Below, one piece after another: positions 34,905 to 43,808 of a stretch of 64,000 nt of DNA. Origin of the DNA: Salmonirosea aquatica (GTDB lineage: Bacteria > Bacteroidota > Bacteroidia > Cytophagales > Spirosomataceae); the NCBI RefSeq assembly GCF_009296315.1, contig NZ_WHLY01000002.1, positions 3,826,501 through 3,890,500 on the forward strand, given 5' to 3'. Numbering within the stretch: the stretch's first letter is position 1; each line of letters begins with the position of its first letter. Below the pieces are notes generated by a model. It saw nothing but the letters and a program-made list of their open reading frames with translations, was not told where the DNA came from and did no database searches. A program made the position numbers and the translations under genes.

Positions 34905-36209
34905 TCACAAAAACTGCACGACGCTTTCCAGACCCATGCCGCGCGAACCTTTGATAAGAATATGGGTATCGTCCTGCGGATGATCCATGAGCCAGTTGTG
35001 CAGCGAAAATTTATCGGGGATATAGTAGGCTTTGGGCAGCGCGGGTAGAGCGTGCTGCATAAGCGGCCCTGTCAGGATTACCAGATCAAAATTGCATTGT
35101 GCCAGCATTTCGCCAAGCGCCCGGTGTTCGGCTTCGGCATCGTGGCCCAGCTCGAGCATATCGCCCAGAATTACCATTTTACGGGTAGCTACGCTCTTGG
35201 TCAAATGATCAATGGCCGCCTCCATCGAGCTGGGATTGGCGTTATATGCATCGAGGGTGATCGTATTGCTCCCTTTGTAGAATACCTGCGAGCGGTTGTT
35301 GTCGGGCTGGTATTCCGAGATAGCCCGGTGGGCGTCGTCGCCGGGTACCCCAAAGTAATGGCCTATGGCCAACGCCGCACAGATATTCTCGAAATTGTGC
35401 CGACCGGGCAGGTGGGTGGTAATGGCCTGCTTTTCCTGATTTTCGTACGTCACAAAGGGTACGTCTTCGAGTAAGGTCGGATTCACCGCCGAATTTTCGG
35501 AACCGTAGAATACAATTTCGCCGAACGAGTGTTTCTTGCTTACCATTTCCATCAGTACCTCATTCTGCGTGTTGACGAATACAACCCGCTTTTTCTTAGA
35601 CAGGTAGGCATACAATTCTCCCTTGCCTTTTTTGATCCCCGCCAGACCGCCAAATCCTTCCAGATGCGCTTTGCCAATGTTGGTAATCAGTCCGTGTGTG
35701 GGTTGGGCAATCGTACACAGTGTGGCTATTTCCCCCTGATGGTTGGCACCCATTTCTACCACTACCATGTCGTACTGTTGGGGATTTACCGCCAGAATGG
35801 TGAGGGGTACCCCAATATGGTTGTTGAGGTTGCCCCGGGTAGCGTAGGTACGGTACTTCTTGGCCAATACGGCCGCGATGAGTTCCTTGGTGGTGGTTTT
35901 TCCATTCGAGCCCGTCAGGGCTATAACCGGAATCTCCCAGGTACTGCGATGATGTCTGGCCAGGTTCTGCAGAGCAGTAAGTACGTCTTCAACTAGCAGA
36001 AACCGCTTGTCTTCCACTACCGCGGGGTCGTCTACTACTGCGTAGGATGCGCCATTTTCCAGGGCATTTTTGGCGAAGGCATTGCCATCGAATTTCTCTC
36101 CTTTTAGGGCAAAAAACAGACTTCCCGCTTCAATTTTCCGCGTATCGGTGCTGATAGTAGGATTTCTCAAATAAATTTTATAGAGTGCTTCGGGTGTTAT
36201 TTCCATCAT
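34905..36209 (-). CDS. murF: UDP-N-acetylmuramoyl-tripeptide:D-Ala-D-Ala ligase MurF
   Basis: 434 residues from the ATG at 36207-36209 (MMEITPEALYKIYLRNPTIS); a longer open frame to 36269 has an unlikely Pro/Lys-rich start. The Mur-ligase order is clear: an N-terminal UDP-binding domain (STDTRKIEAGSLFFALKGEK), the ATP loop ALTGSNGKTTTKELI, MVVEMGANHQGEIA, the LPGRHNFENICAALAIG region, and DAYNANPSSMEAAI in the C-terminal domain. It adds D-Ala-D-Ala in peptidoglycan precursor synthesis. It is isolated from the division/cell-wall cluster. Confidence 0.96.
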   Translation of the reverse strand: MMEITPEALYKIYLRNPTISTDTRKIEAGSLFFALKGEKFDGNAFAKNALENGASYAVVDDPAVVEDKRFLLVEDVLTALQNLARHHRSTWEIPVIALTGSNGKTTTKELIAAVLAKKYRTYATRGNLNNHIGVPLTILAVNPQQYDMVVVEMGANHQGEIATLCTIAQPTHGLITNIGKAHLEGFGGLAGIKKGKGELYAYLSKKKRVVFVNTQNEVLMEMVSKKHSFGEIVFYGSENSAVNPTLLEDVPFVTYENQEKQAITTHLPGRHNFENICAALAIGHYFGVPGDDAHRAISEYQPDNNRSQVFYKGSNTITLDAYNANPSSMEAAIDHLTKSVATRKMVILGDMLELGHDAEAEHRALGEMLAQCNFDLVILTGPLMQHALPALPKAYYIPDKFSLHNWLMDHPQDDTHILIKGSRGMGLESVVQFL

Positions 36210-36356
36210 TTTTAATCTTTTTATGACAATCGGCGGAGGCTTTGCGTTTAGGTAAGTAGGGCAATCCAAAACCCATCAACCGGAGCGCCGGGCCGTTTTC
36301 AAAAACCATACGGGTTTAATCGCTTTCCCCAACAAAATTAGGCGAAATTATCCTCA

Positions 36357-38570
36357 ATGAAACGCATTGTCTACCTATACTTCCTGGGGTTAAGCCTACT
36401 TACCAATTCAACGGTGGCCCAGCAGGCCTGGTTCCGACTGGATACTACCGCTACTGTCACGCGTGCGGGAAAAAACCTGCTTAACCCCTGGGCGGGTGGC
36501 CTGAACGCCGGGCAGTTCTCGACGATGGACCTGGATGGAGACGGTACCGACGACCTCGTCGCCTTTGACCGCACCACCAATCGGGTCACGACTTTTCTGG
36601 GCAACGCCGCTACTAAAACTTACCGACACGCGCCGGCTTACGAAGCCCTTTTTCCGCCGATGGAAAACTGGATGCTGCTCGTGGATTATGATAAAGACGG
36701 ACGCAAAGACCTCTTCACCCACACGCCACAGGGCGTCAAAGTGTATAAAAAAATACAGAATGGCAGTACCTGGTCGTGGAAGCTATTCAAACCGCTACTG
36801 AACTCGGTGGGTTTTTCGGGACCGATCAATTTATTGGTAGTAGCTACGGACATTCCCGCCCTGACCGACGTAGACAACGACGGCGACCTGGATATCATCA
36901 CCTACGAGATATTGGGGAATTTCGTGGAAATGCACCAGAACATGAGCATGGAACGCTATGGGGTACCCGATAGTCTCGAATTCATCCGGAACGGCCTGTG
37001 TTGGGGAAATTTCGTCAAGGAACACTGCAACGATTTTAAATTGGGAGTCGACTGCGGGGCGGTCGAAAACGTGGGTGGAGGTACCTCCAATGGCCGCATT
37101 CTGCACGCCGGAAACGCCATACTGATCCAGGACCTCAACGGCGACGGCAAAAAGGATATGCTCATGGGCCACGTCACCTGCGACAACGTGGCGCGGCTGG
37201 TCAATACGGGTACCAACCGGGTGGCTGATTTCACGAGCTTCGATGTGAATTATCCCGCTCAGAATCCCGTTAATTTCACCATTTTTCCGGCCGTTTATTC
37301 CGAGGATGTCGACTTCGATGGCGTAAAGGATTTGCTGGCGGCACCCAATGTGTATGCCAATGAGGGCAACCTGATGGACTTCCAGGCATCCACCTGGTAC
37401 TACCACAACGCCGGCACGGACAGCAATCCTACCTTCGAGCTCAGGCAGAAAAACTTTTTGCAGGATCAGATGATCGACATTGGCGAAAATGCCGCTCCTG
37501 CCTTTTTTGACGTGGACGGTGACGGCGACCAGGATATGCTGGTAGGTACGGGGGGCGTTCGGGGCGAAACGGGTTTCCGGGGTAGCTTACAATTGTTTAG
37601 AAATACAGGCGATGCCAAAACGCCCCGTTTTGACTGGGTAGGCGAAGAGTACCTTAAACTGTCGGAAACATTTCAGCTTACTCACATCAAGCCCCAATGG
37701 GCCGACTTCAACGGTGATGGGGTACCTGACTTGGGTTTTTCAGGTGTCTCGTTTCAGGGGATCGAATACCGCTATCTACCCAATCGCGCCGCTCGAGGCC
37801 AGGCCGTTCAGTTGTCTGTGAATGAGGCTATTACTATTACATTGCCTGGAGCACAGGCAAGTGATATCCCTTATTTTTACGATACCGATCAGGATGGCGA
37901 TCTGGATTTACTTGTCGGTAAGGCACAAGGTAATATCGTACACTACCTGAACACGGGTACGGCCAAACAGCCCGCCTACCAGCTTCAAACCGAAAACTTG
38001 GCCGGGGTAGGTACCAACTTTGCGGGCCGCTTCGTCAGTGTGGCAGTTGCGGACATTAACCTCGACGGCCAGCCCGACCTACTCACGGCCGACCAAACGG
38101 GTATGGTACGGATTTTCCATACCGGTACCTGGGGGCAGTGGAGTCGCCGCGATAGTTTGCTGGTGGAGGCTGGCAACGGAGCTACTGCGCCCAGGCTGGG
38201 GGCCTACCTTCAGGCGACCGTCGCCGACTACACGGGAGACGGCAAGCCCGACGTAGCTGTAGGTACCTATGGCGGTGGCATACGACTGCTGACGAATGTG
38301 CTACCCGTTACCATTACTGCGGTAGAACCTGTCCCGCATTCCACTTTCATCGTCTACCCCAATCCGGCGGAGGGGTACCTGCATGTGCGAAGTCCGCTGA
38401 ATGGATTGCTGGATATAATATCGATCAGTGGACAAATCTTGCAGGAAAATATCACACTCACCGCCGATGCTGAAAAGACGCTGTCTACGGCGCGCTGGAC
38501 TCCGGGACTATATGTGTTGCGGGTACGCTATACCGATCGACAGGAAGTAAAGAAAATTGTGGTAAAATAG
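36357..38570 (+). CDS. Secreted FG-GAP/VCBS repeat protein with T9SS sorting domain
   Basis: 737 residues with a signal peptide ending at TVAQQA. At least nine Asp-rich calcium-binding repeats are spaced along the protein: DLDGDGTDDL, DYDKDGRKDL, DVDNDGDLDI, DLNGDGKKDM, DVDFDGVKDL, DVDGDGDQDM, DFNGDGVPDL, DTDQDGDLDL and DINLDGQPDL, plus DYTGDGKPDV. This indicates a beta-propeller. The last 80 residues are a type A T9SS sorting domain (FIVYPNPAEGYLHV, then GLYVLRVRYTDRQEVKKIVV). It is exported across the outer membrane and anchored or released at the surface; adhesion or binding is the likely role. Confidence 0.93.
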   Translation: MKRIVYLYFLGLSLLTNSTVAQQAWFRLDTTATVTRAGKNLLNPWAGGLNAGQFSTMDLDGDGTDDLVAFDRTTNRVTTFLGNAATKTYRHAPAYEALFPPMENWMLLVDYDKDGRKDLFTHTPQGVKVYKKIQNGSTWSWKLFKPLLNSVGFSGPINLLVVATDIPALTDVDNDGDLDIITYEILGNFVEMHQNMSMERYGVPDSLEFIRNGLCWGNFVKEHCNDFKLGVDCGAVENVGGGTSNGRILHAGNAILIQDLNGDGKKDMLMGHVTCDNVARLVNTGTNRVADFTSFDVNYPAQNPVNFTIFPAVYSEDVDFDGVKDLLAAPNVYANEGNLMDFQASTWYYHNAGTDSNPTFELRQKNFLQDQMIDIGENAAPAFFDVDGDGDQDMLVGTGGVRGETGFRGSLQLFRNTGDAKTPRFDWVGEEYLKLSETFQLTHIKPQWADFNGDGVPDLGFSGVSFQGIEYRYLPNRAARGQAVQLSVNEAITITLPGAQASDIPYFYDTDQDGDLDLLVGKAQGNIVHYLNTGTAKQPAYQLQTENLAGVGTNFAGRFVSVAVADINLDGQPDLLTADQTGMVRIFHTGTWGQWSRRDSLLVEAGNGATAPRLGAYLQATVADYTGDGKPDVAVGTYGGGIRLLTNVLPVTITAVEPVPHSTFIVYPNPAEGYLHVRSPLNGLLDIISISGQILQENITLTADAEKTLSTARWTPGLYVLRVRYTDRQEVKKIVVK

Positions 38571-38659
38571 GGGAGAGGTACCTTAATAAATTCTTCTGGC
38601 ATACCAATTTAAAGTTTGAGTAGTGATAGGTACTGATTCACTCAAATTTTTTAAGCCCT

Positions 38660-39139
38660 ATGCCCCAAAATATTTCAGTCATTGACAAAATGCGCGCTGA
38701 CGACAGTAAGGCCGTCGTAAGCCGTCGCCGGATCGCGGCTCTGGCCGCCGCCGGACTCGTCGATTTCAGCGTGATTTCACTATTCCAGCTGGGTTATATC
38801 AAACATTTGCCCGACTTACCCGCCAAGGTATTTGATTCTGATCGTGTCAATTCGTCCCAAGATGCCGAGCTTCTGGGAATTCCCGATGCGCCCATTAGCC
38901 TGATGGCGTATGCCGCTACGATTTTGGTGGCTACGGCTGGAAACCGGGGAGGTAAATACACCAAATTCTTCGATCTGCTGTTGGGGGGAATCGTACTCGG
39001 CCAGGCCTTTGGCGGGGCGCATTACCTCTACAAGATGATCACCGTGCAGAAAAAGGTATGCATGTACTGCGTGGCGGGTGCCATGATCAATTTTGCGGCC
39101 CTAAAACCTTTGTACGATTTGTATAGGTGCAAGCGGTAG
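38660..39139 (+). CDS. VKOR-like membrane protein
   Basis: 159 residues with about four hydrophobic helices. The C-terminal redox motif CMYCVAGAMINF has the CxxC of vitamin K epoxide reductase-like proteins, which oxidise DsbA-type partners or quinones. GIPDAPISL fits the conserved Ser/Gly segment after the first loop. The extra-membrane loop where VKOR proteins normally hold a second Cys pair reads DSDRVNSSQDAELLGIP and has no Cys. Either it is a divergent or inactive VKOR, or it works with an external thiol. The next gene converges on it across a palindrome. Confidence 0.75.
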   Translation: MPQNISVIDKMRADDSKAVVSRRRIAALAAAGLVDFSVISLFQLGYIKHLPDLPAKVFDSDRVNSSQDAELLGIPDAPISLMAYAATILVATAGNRGGKYTKFFDLLLGGIVLGQAFGGAHYLYKMITVQKKVCMYCVAGAMINFAALKPLYDLYRCKR

Positions 39140-39174
39140 TAATAATAGTATCTAGCTTCAATTTTGATGCTTGG

Positions 39175-39198
39175 ATTTGCAATTCATGAATTGCAAAT
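39175..39198. terminator. Perfect 24-bp palindrome between convergent genes
   Basis: ATTTGCAATTCATGAATTGCAAAT is its own reverse complement and is followed by TTT on the plus strand. The site lies between the VKOR-like gene and the MFS gene, which converge. It may act as a terminator hairpin (10-bp arms with a CATG loop) or as a binding site for a dimeric protein; the position favours a terminator. Confidence 0.5.
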
Positions 39199-39228
39199 TT
39201 TCATGGAAGAACCGCATTGATTCAATAC

Positions 39229-40506
39229 CTACCCGTCCAGCAGTCCCGGGTCATTGGCCGGAGCCACCTTCCACGTCAGCTCTTCCGTAGGATCGATCAC
39301 CAGCCACAGCAAGCTGCTGATCCCGAGTAGGGTACCTATGATGTAGAGTGGGTAATTGTAGTCGCCTGCCCAGTCTACGATTTTACCAAAGAAAACTGCC
39401 AGAAAGAATCCGCCTAGCTGCCCAATCATGTTCATGGTACCCGATACCGTGCCGGCGCGGTTCTTGCCAATATCCACACAGACCGCGAAAGAAACGGGTA
39501 GCGTCAAATCCTTGAACAACATGCCGGCCGAAAGTAGGTAGGCCGCCGTGACGTTATCGCTCGTCAAAGCCGAAGTCCACATCACCACGCTTGAGAGCCC
39601 CATGCCCACCAGTCCCACACTGGCGCGGCCGATGCGCAGACCATACCGCTTGACCAGCCAGTCGCTCAGAAAGCCGCCCGTGAAGCACCCTACGGCTCCC
39701 GAAAGGAAGGGCAGCGTAGAAAAAAGCTGCATTTCAGATTCGGAAAAATGACGGCCTTCCTGCAAATAGATGGGCATCCAGCTGTAAAAGAAGTACGCTC
39801 CGTACATGTAGAAATGGAACATGATTACCAGCGCCCACAGGTTACGGCTGCGGAGTAGCGCGCCCCATGCCAAACCATGAGCTTGCGGACGAAACCGGCG
39901 ACTTTCCTGAATGTAGGTGAGTTCTTTTTCGGTGATACCTTTCTTTTCTCTAGGAAAATCGCGGAACCACCAGTACCAGGCCGCTGCCCACACCACCCCC
40001 ACCAGCCCCATCGCCCAGAACGACGCCCGCCAACCCGCGTTGGCGGCCAGGGGTACCATGACAAGAGGTGCCAACGCACCACCCAACCGTCCGGCACCCC
40101 AGATGAAGGCTTGCGCCCGGCCCGTTTCGACCGCCGGAAACCAGCGGGCAATCACGATCGAGCTATTGGGGTAGGCACCCGCTTCACCCATGCCGAACAG
40201 AAACCGAATGACAATGAGCGCGATGAGCCCCGAGGCTACTCCTGTCAGGGCCGTGAACAACGACCACCACAGCACTACGCGGAGCAGTACCCGTCGAGGT
40301 CCGAGGCGATCACCCAAAGCACCGGTGGGCATCTCGAAAAGGGCGTAGGCCAGCGAAAATGCCCCCAGTACCCATCCAAACTGCTCATTGGTCAGGTTAA
40401 GGTCGTCCTTCATGCGCTTACCTACCACCGAAATACACACCCGGTCGAGGTAAGTGATCATGGAAAGTGAGAAAAGAAAAATCAGGACGCGGTAGCGGTA
40501 GAGCAT
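39229..40506 (-). CDS. MFS transporter, anion:cation symporter (ACS) type
   Basis: 425 residues from the ATG at 40504-40506 (MLYRYRVLIFLFSLSMITYL); the longer open frame to 40644 adds a polar, low-quality N-terminus. Twelve membrane segments are expected. The first loop reads YLDRVCISVVGKRMKDDLNL, the loop 2-3 motif is GALGDRLGPRRVLL, and RFLFGMGEAGAYPNSSIVIA is typical of ACS carriers (glucarate, phthalate, sialate or hexuronate type). The substrate cannot be told. A DUF486 gene lies 100 bases upstream in the same direction. Confidence 0.88.
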   Translation of the reverse strand: MLYRYRVLIFLFSLSMITYLDRVCISVVGKRMKDDLNLTNEQFGWVLGAFSLAYALFEMPTGALGDRLGPRRVLLRVVLWWSLFTALTGVASGLIALIVIRFLFGMGEAGAYPNSSIVIARWFPAVETGRAQAFIWGAGRLGGALAPLVMVPLAANAGWRASFWAMGLVGVVWAAAWYWWFRDFPREKKGITEKELTYIQESRRFRPQAHGLAWGALLRSRNLWALVIMFHFYMYGAYFFYSWMPIYLQEGRHFSESEMQLFSTLPFLSGAVGCFTGGFLSDWLVKRYGLRIGRASVGLVGMGLSSVVMWTSALTSDNVTAAYLLSAGMLFKDLTLPVSFAVCVDIGKNRAGTVSGTMNMIGQLGGFFLAVFFGKIVDWAGDYNYPLYIIGTLLGISSLLWLVIDPTEELTWKVAPANDPGLLDG

Positions 40507-40606
40507 GGAGGGAGGAGAAGAAGACGAATTATGGATTGGGAAAAATAAGCAGGATTTTGGGAAATAACGAACGCTTATTTGCCGTGAGAGGTCGTCACGC
40601 CCAGGG

Positions 40607-40936
40607 CTACCATTTCTTGAAAATGAAAAAGACCGCCAGCACAATCAGCACAAACCCCACTAGGTAATTCCAGCGGATGGGCTCTTTGAGGTAAAAGGCG
40701 GCAAAACCCACAAATACCGCAAGGCTGACCACCTCCTGAATCGTTTTCAGCTGAAAGGCATTGAACTGGTACGAGCCGATCCGGTTGGCAGGTACCGCCA
40801 GACAGTACTCGACCAAGGCGATGAGCCAACTGATGAGAATGACTTTCCACAAGTCAGTTTCCCGGTACTTAAGGTGCCAGTACCAAGCCGTCGTCATGAA
40901 CAGGTTGGATAGGAAAAGGAGCAGGATCGTACGCAT
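40607..40936 (-). CDS. DUF486 (DMT-like) small membrane protein
   Basis: 109 residues and four membrane segments, with the DUF486 landmarks WYWHLKYRETDLWKVILISW, LVEYCLAVPANRIGS and FQLKTIQEVVSL. It is distantly related to small multidrug-resistance/DMT proteins; function is unknown. It is in the same direction as the MFS gene, 100 bases upstream of it, so they could be co-transcribed. Confidence 0.9.
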   Translation of the reverse strand: MRTILLLFLSNLFMTTAWYWHLKYRETDLWKVILISWLIALVEYCLAVPANRIGSYQFNAFQLKTIQEVVSLAVFVGFAAFYLKEPIRWNYLVGFVLIVLAVFFIFKKW

Positions 40937-41048
40937 GGCAGGGTACCTCGAAATAAGGAGTTGAAAACCGTGATGAAAAAGTCCGAAATCTAGCTAAAAT
41001 CCCAGAATCCCGTTGGTCAATTCCCTGCTCATTATTTGGGGTACCTAG

Positions 41049-41525
41049 CTAGGGATATACCGCTACCAGTTCTATTTCAATAAACTTATCCGTGTTGGCC
41101 AGGCCCGCGATGCCGATCGTGGATCGAATGGGCTTGGTAGGATTGGTGGCCGTGCCAAAATACTGCGCGTAGGCATCGTACCAGCCTTGATAGTCATGCT
41201 TTCCCGTGCTTTTGTCGGGGGCCAGGTACACCCGCAGCATGAGCACATCTTTCAGGCTCAACCCTTTTTCGGTAAGCGTTTTCTGAAAATTGGCCAGAAT
41301 ACTCAACGCCTGCGTTTTGGTATCGCCAAATTGCTCCCGGGTACCTGCCCGCGCTGTGCTATCGGCTATGCTGCCGGTAGAGCCACTCGTCCACAGCATT
41401 TTTTTGCCTTCGGGAATAATGGCTCCCGACGAAATGACGGAAGCCGGAGATCCATAAAATTCCACGACTTGCGCCTGAGCAAGGAATCCAGTCAAGACAA
41501 AAAGAAAAGTAAGGAGGAGACGCAT
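41049..41525 (-). CDS. Exported RidA family protein
   Basis: 158 residues: a signal peptide (MRLLLTFLFVLTGFLAQAQ) followed by a RidA/YjgF domain. That domain contains QALSILANFQKTLTEKGLSL, VLMLRVYLAPD, RSTIGIAGLAN and the terminal EIELVAVYP. RidA proteins deaminate reactive enamines/imines; the usual catalytic Arg corresponds to R in PIRSTIG. Most RidA proteins are cytosolic, so the signal peptide implies a periplasmic role with an unknown substrate. Its neighbours give no pathway hint. Confidence 0.88.
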   Translation of the reverse strand: MRLLLTFLFVLTGFLAQAQVVEFYGSPASVISSGAIIPEGKKMLWTSGSTGSIADSTARAGTREQFGDTKTQALSILANFQKTLTEKGLSLKDVLMLRVYLAPDKSTGKHDYQGWYDAYAQYFGTATNPTKPIRSTIGIAGLANTDKFIEIELVAVYP

Positions 41526-41692
41526 AGATTTGGTAGATTAGTATTTTAAAAATGAATAATTGTACAAATTAACTTATTAATAAAATATTATTCCGAAATG
41601 ATAAATTAATGCAGGATATTGTTTGTTGACAACTTTTTGTGTGCCTATTTTTAAGGAGAATCATTCGCGAGCGCACATTTCTTTTTCCTCCC

Positions 41693-42839
41693 ATGAACCG
41701 CAGAATTTTTTTCCAGAAAGCCGGGCTGGGTAGCCTGGCCCTGTCGGCGGGTGTCACTGCCTGTACCACCCGGCCCGCAGTACGCCGACAAGCAATTCTA
41801 CATCAATCGCGGCTACCACCAGATTCCCAAGCTCCGTCTTTCGATGGATCGCATCGTTAAGGAAACCGTCGGGTTGCGCCCGTTTCGCCCCTCGGGCCCG
41901 CGCATAGAAGCCGAACAACTGGGAAGTAAAACCATCGTACACAACTATGGGCACGGGGGTAGCGGCTGGTCGCTTTCGTGGGGAACGGGCAACATGGCCC
42001 GAAACCTGGTGATGGCTACGCCCGAGCGAAAGATAGCGTTGCTGGGTTGTGGCACGGTGGGTATCGCCACCGCTCGCCTGTTGCAGGAAAGCGGCTGTGA
42101 GGTCACGATCTACACGAAGGATGTACCCCCCAATGTGACCAGCAACCTGGCTACGGGTACCTGGTCGCCGGCCTCGCGGGTGTGTGATCCGGCGGTGGCC
42201 AAGCCAGAGTTCCGAGGTGTTTGGGAAGACGCCACCCGCTACTCTTTTCGACGGTTCCAGTTTTTGCTGGGCCTTAACGACATCGCCTGCTGGACGGATG
42301 AGTATAGTGTGCGGAATGAGGTACCTACCGCCTCAGAACATAGCGCGGGCGGAGAAGTGTATGAAATCCCGGGATTGATTCCGGAACGAGTACGGTTGGG
42401 TAAAAAAGAGCATCCCTTTGCCGCGGATTTCGTGACGCGTCGCTCGAATCTGATGTTCAATATCCCTTCGTACCTGCATTATCACCTGCAGGATTTTCTG
42501 GCGTTTGGCGGGAAGGTGAAAATCCACGAAATCAAAAAGCTGGAAGATATCGACGCCCTGCCCGAAAAGGTGGTGGTCAACTGTATGGGCCTGGGCGCCA
42601 AGCCCATATTCAACGACGATGAACTGATACCGGTTTCGGGGCAGCTTTCCTGCCTCATTCCCCAGAGCGACATTCAGTACAAGCTCAGCACGGAGGGTGC
42701 CAACTTCATTGCCCGCAAGGATGGAATCTACCTGGGCAGCAATGGAATTGTGGGCAACTGGGACACTACCCCCAGCAAGGAGCAAACCGAAAAAGTGGTG
42801 GGCATTTTGCAGGAGGTCATGAAAAACATGCGCGGCTAG
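41693..42839 (+). CDS. Exported FAD-dependent oxidoreductase (DAO-like), with a frameshift
   Basis: The start at ATG 41693 gives MNRRIFFQKAGLGSLALSAG followed by TAC, a Tat-like twin-Arg/lipoprotein leader. Around 41770-41778 the frame changes. In the next frame the protein continues QYADKQFYINRGYHQIPKLR, then PERKIALLGCGTVGIATARL (an FAD-binding beta-alpha-beta) and ends with KDGIYLGSNGIVGNWD, as in D-amino-acid-oxidase-like proteins. Removing one base near 41777 joins the frames (RPQYADKQF). As written, the leader is separated from the body. It stands upstream of modA with a 76-base gap, and its substrate is unknown. Confidence 0.8.
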
Positions 42840-42915
42840 GTACCCTCTTTTTCTTATTCCCGGTGTCTTCACTACCTTTACCTCATAACCTATGTTGAGG
42901 AAAGGGTAGGCATTT

Positions 42916-43683
42916 ATGGGCAAACCGATAGTACGGATCACGGTAGTGATTTTTTTCATGGTAGGGCTGATCTGCTGTTCCAAGCCCAACGATAAGGTGG
43001 TGGTGGCCACAGCGGCCAACGTGCAGTTTGTGATGCAGGAGTTGCAGAAAACCTTTGAGCGCGAGTCGGGTACCAAGCTGGATATCGTCGTGAGTTCATC
43101 GGGTAAGTTGACGACGCAGATTCAACAAGGTGCCCCCTTCGACGTATTCGTATCGGCGGATACGCGCTATCCGCAGGAAATTTTCGTTAACGGCGGGGCC
43201 GACAATCCGCCCAAAATTTATGCCAGGGGTACCCTAGTACTGTGGACGCGCGACTCCACCATTACGCCCGATTTGACGATGCTTACGCAAGCTGGCGTGA
43301 AGAAAATTGCCCTGGCCAACCCCGAAACAGCTCCGTATGGACGGGCAGCCGTAGAGGTACTTAAAGAAGCCGGTCTTTTCGAACAAGTGAACTCCAAACT
43401 GGTATTTGGCGAAAGCATTGCCCAGACCACCCAGTACATCGCTACCGGCGCGGCCGATGTGGGCTTTACAGCCTTGTCCGTCGTCCTATCGCACGAGATG
43501 AAAGGAAAAGGCCGCTGGACTGCCCTGGATTCTACCGCCTACGCGCATATCGATCAGGCCGCTATATTGCTAAAACACAGCGAATCGTCTCCCAAACGCG
43601 AAAAGAGTCAGCAATTTTATGACTTCCTGTACTCCGAAAAAGCCCGCGCTATCTTCCAGCAATACGGCTATTCCGTGGAGTAG
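42916..43683 (+). CDS. modA: Molybdate ABC transporter, substrate-binding lipoprotein
   Basis: 255 residues with a lipoprotein signal (VIFFMVGLICCSKPN). The mature part follows the ModA pattern: VVVATAANVQFVMQELQKTF, LDIVVSSSGKLTTQIQQGAP, FDVFVSADTRYPQE, then IALANPETAPYGRAAVEVL and AADVGFTALSVVLSH. It captures molybdate or tungstate and delivers it to ModB. The lipid anchor replaces a free periplasmic form. It is the first gene of modABC. A TACCTTTA near 42878 could be its -7 element (one mismatch). Confidence 0.93.
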   Translation: MGKPIVRITVVIFFMVGLICCSKPNDKVVVATAANVQFVMQELQKTFERESGTKLDIVVSSSGKLTTQIQQGAPFDVFVSADTRYPQEIFVNGGADNPPKIYARGTLVLWTRDSTITPDLTMLTQAGVKKIALANPETAPYGRAAVEVLKEAGLFEQVNSKLVFGESIAQTTQYIATGAADVGFTALSVVLSHEMKGKGRWTALDSTAYAHIDQAAILLKHSESSPKREKSQQFYDFLYSEKARAIFQQYGYSVE

Positions 43684-43774
43684 GTAGCTGAAAAGAGGGA
43701 CAAAGGCCCATAGGCACAAAGCGGCAAAGTTTTTTCCAATTATGAAAGTAAGGTAGCTGCAAGCCCGGTTTTTC

Positions 43775-43808
43775 TCAACTGTCAACTGTCAACTGTCAAC
43801 TGTCAACT
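43775..43808 (+). repeat. Heptamer tandem repeat (TCAACTG)4.9 directly before modB
   Basis: Four full TCAACTG units (43775-43802) and a partial fifth (TCAACT, 43803-43808) end exactly at the TTG start codon of modB, in the place of a ribosome binding site. The unit length is not a multiple of three. The same heptamer (1.9 copies) is found at 33153-33165 just before metK. Confidence 0.9.

Noticed and set aside
43775-43808. CRISPR repeat array
   Set aside because: Units of seven bases without spacers; a simple tandem repeat.
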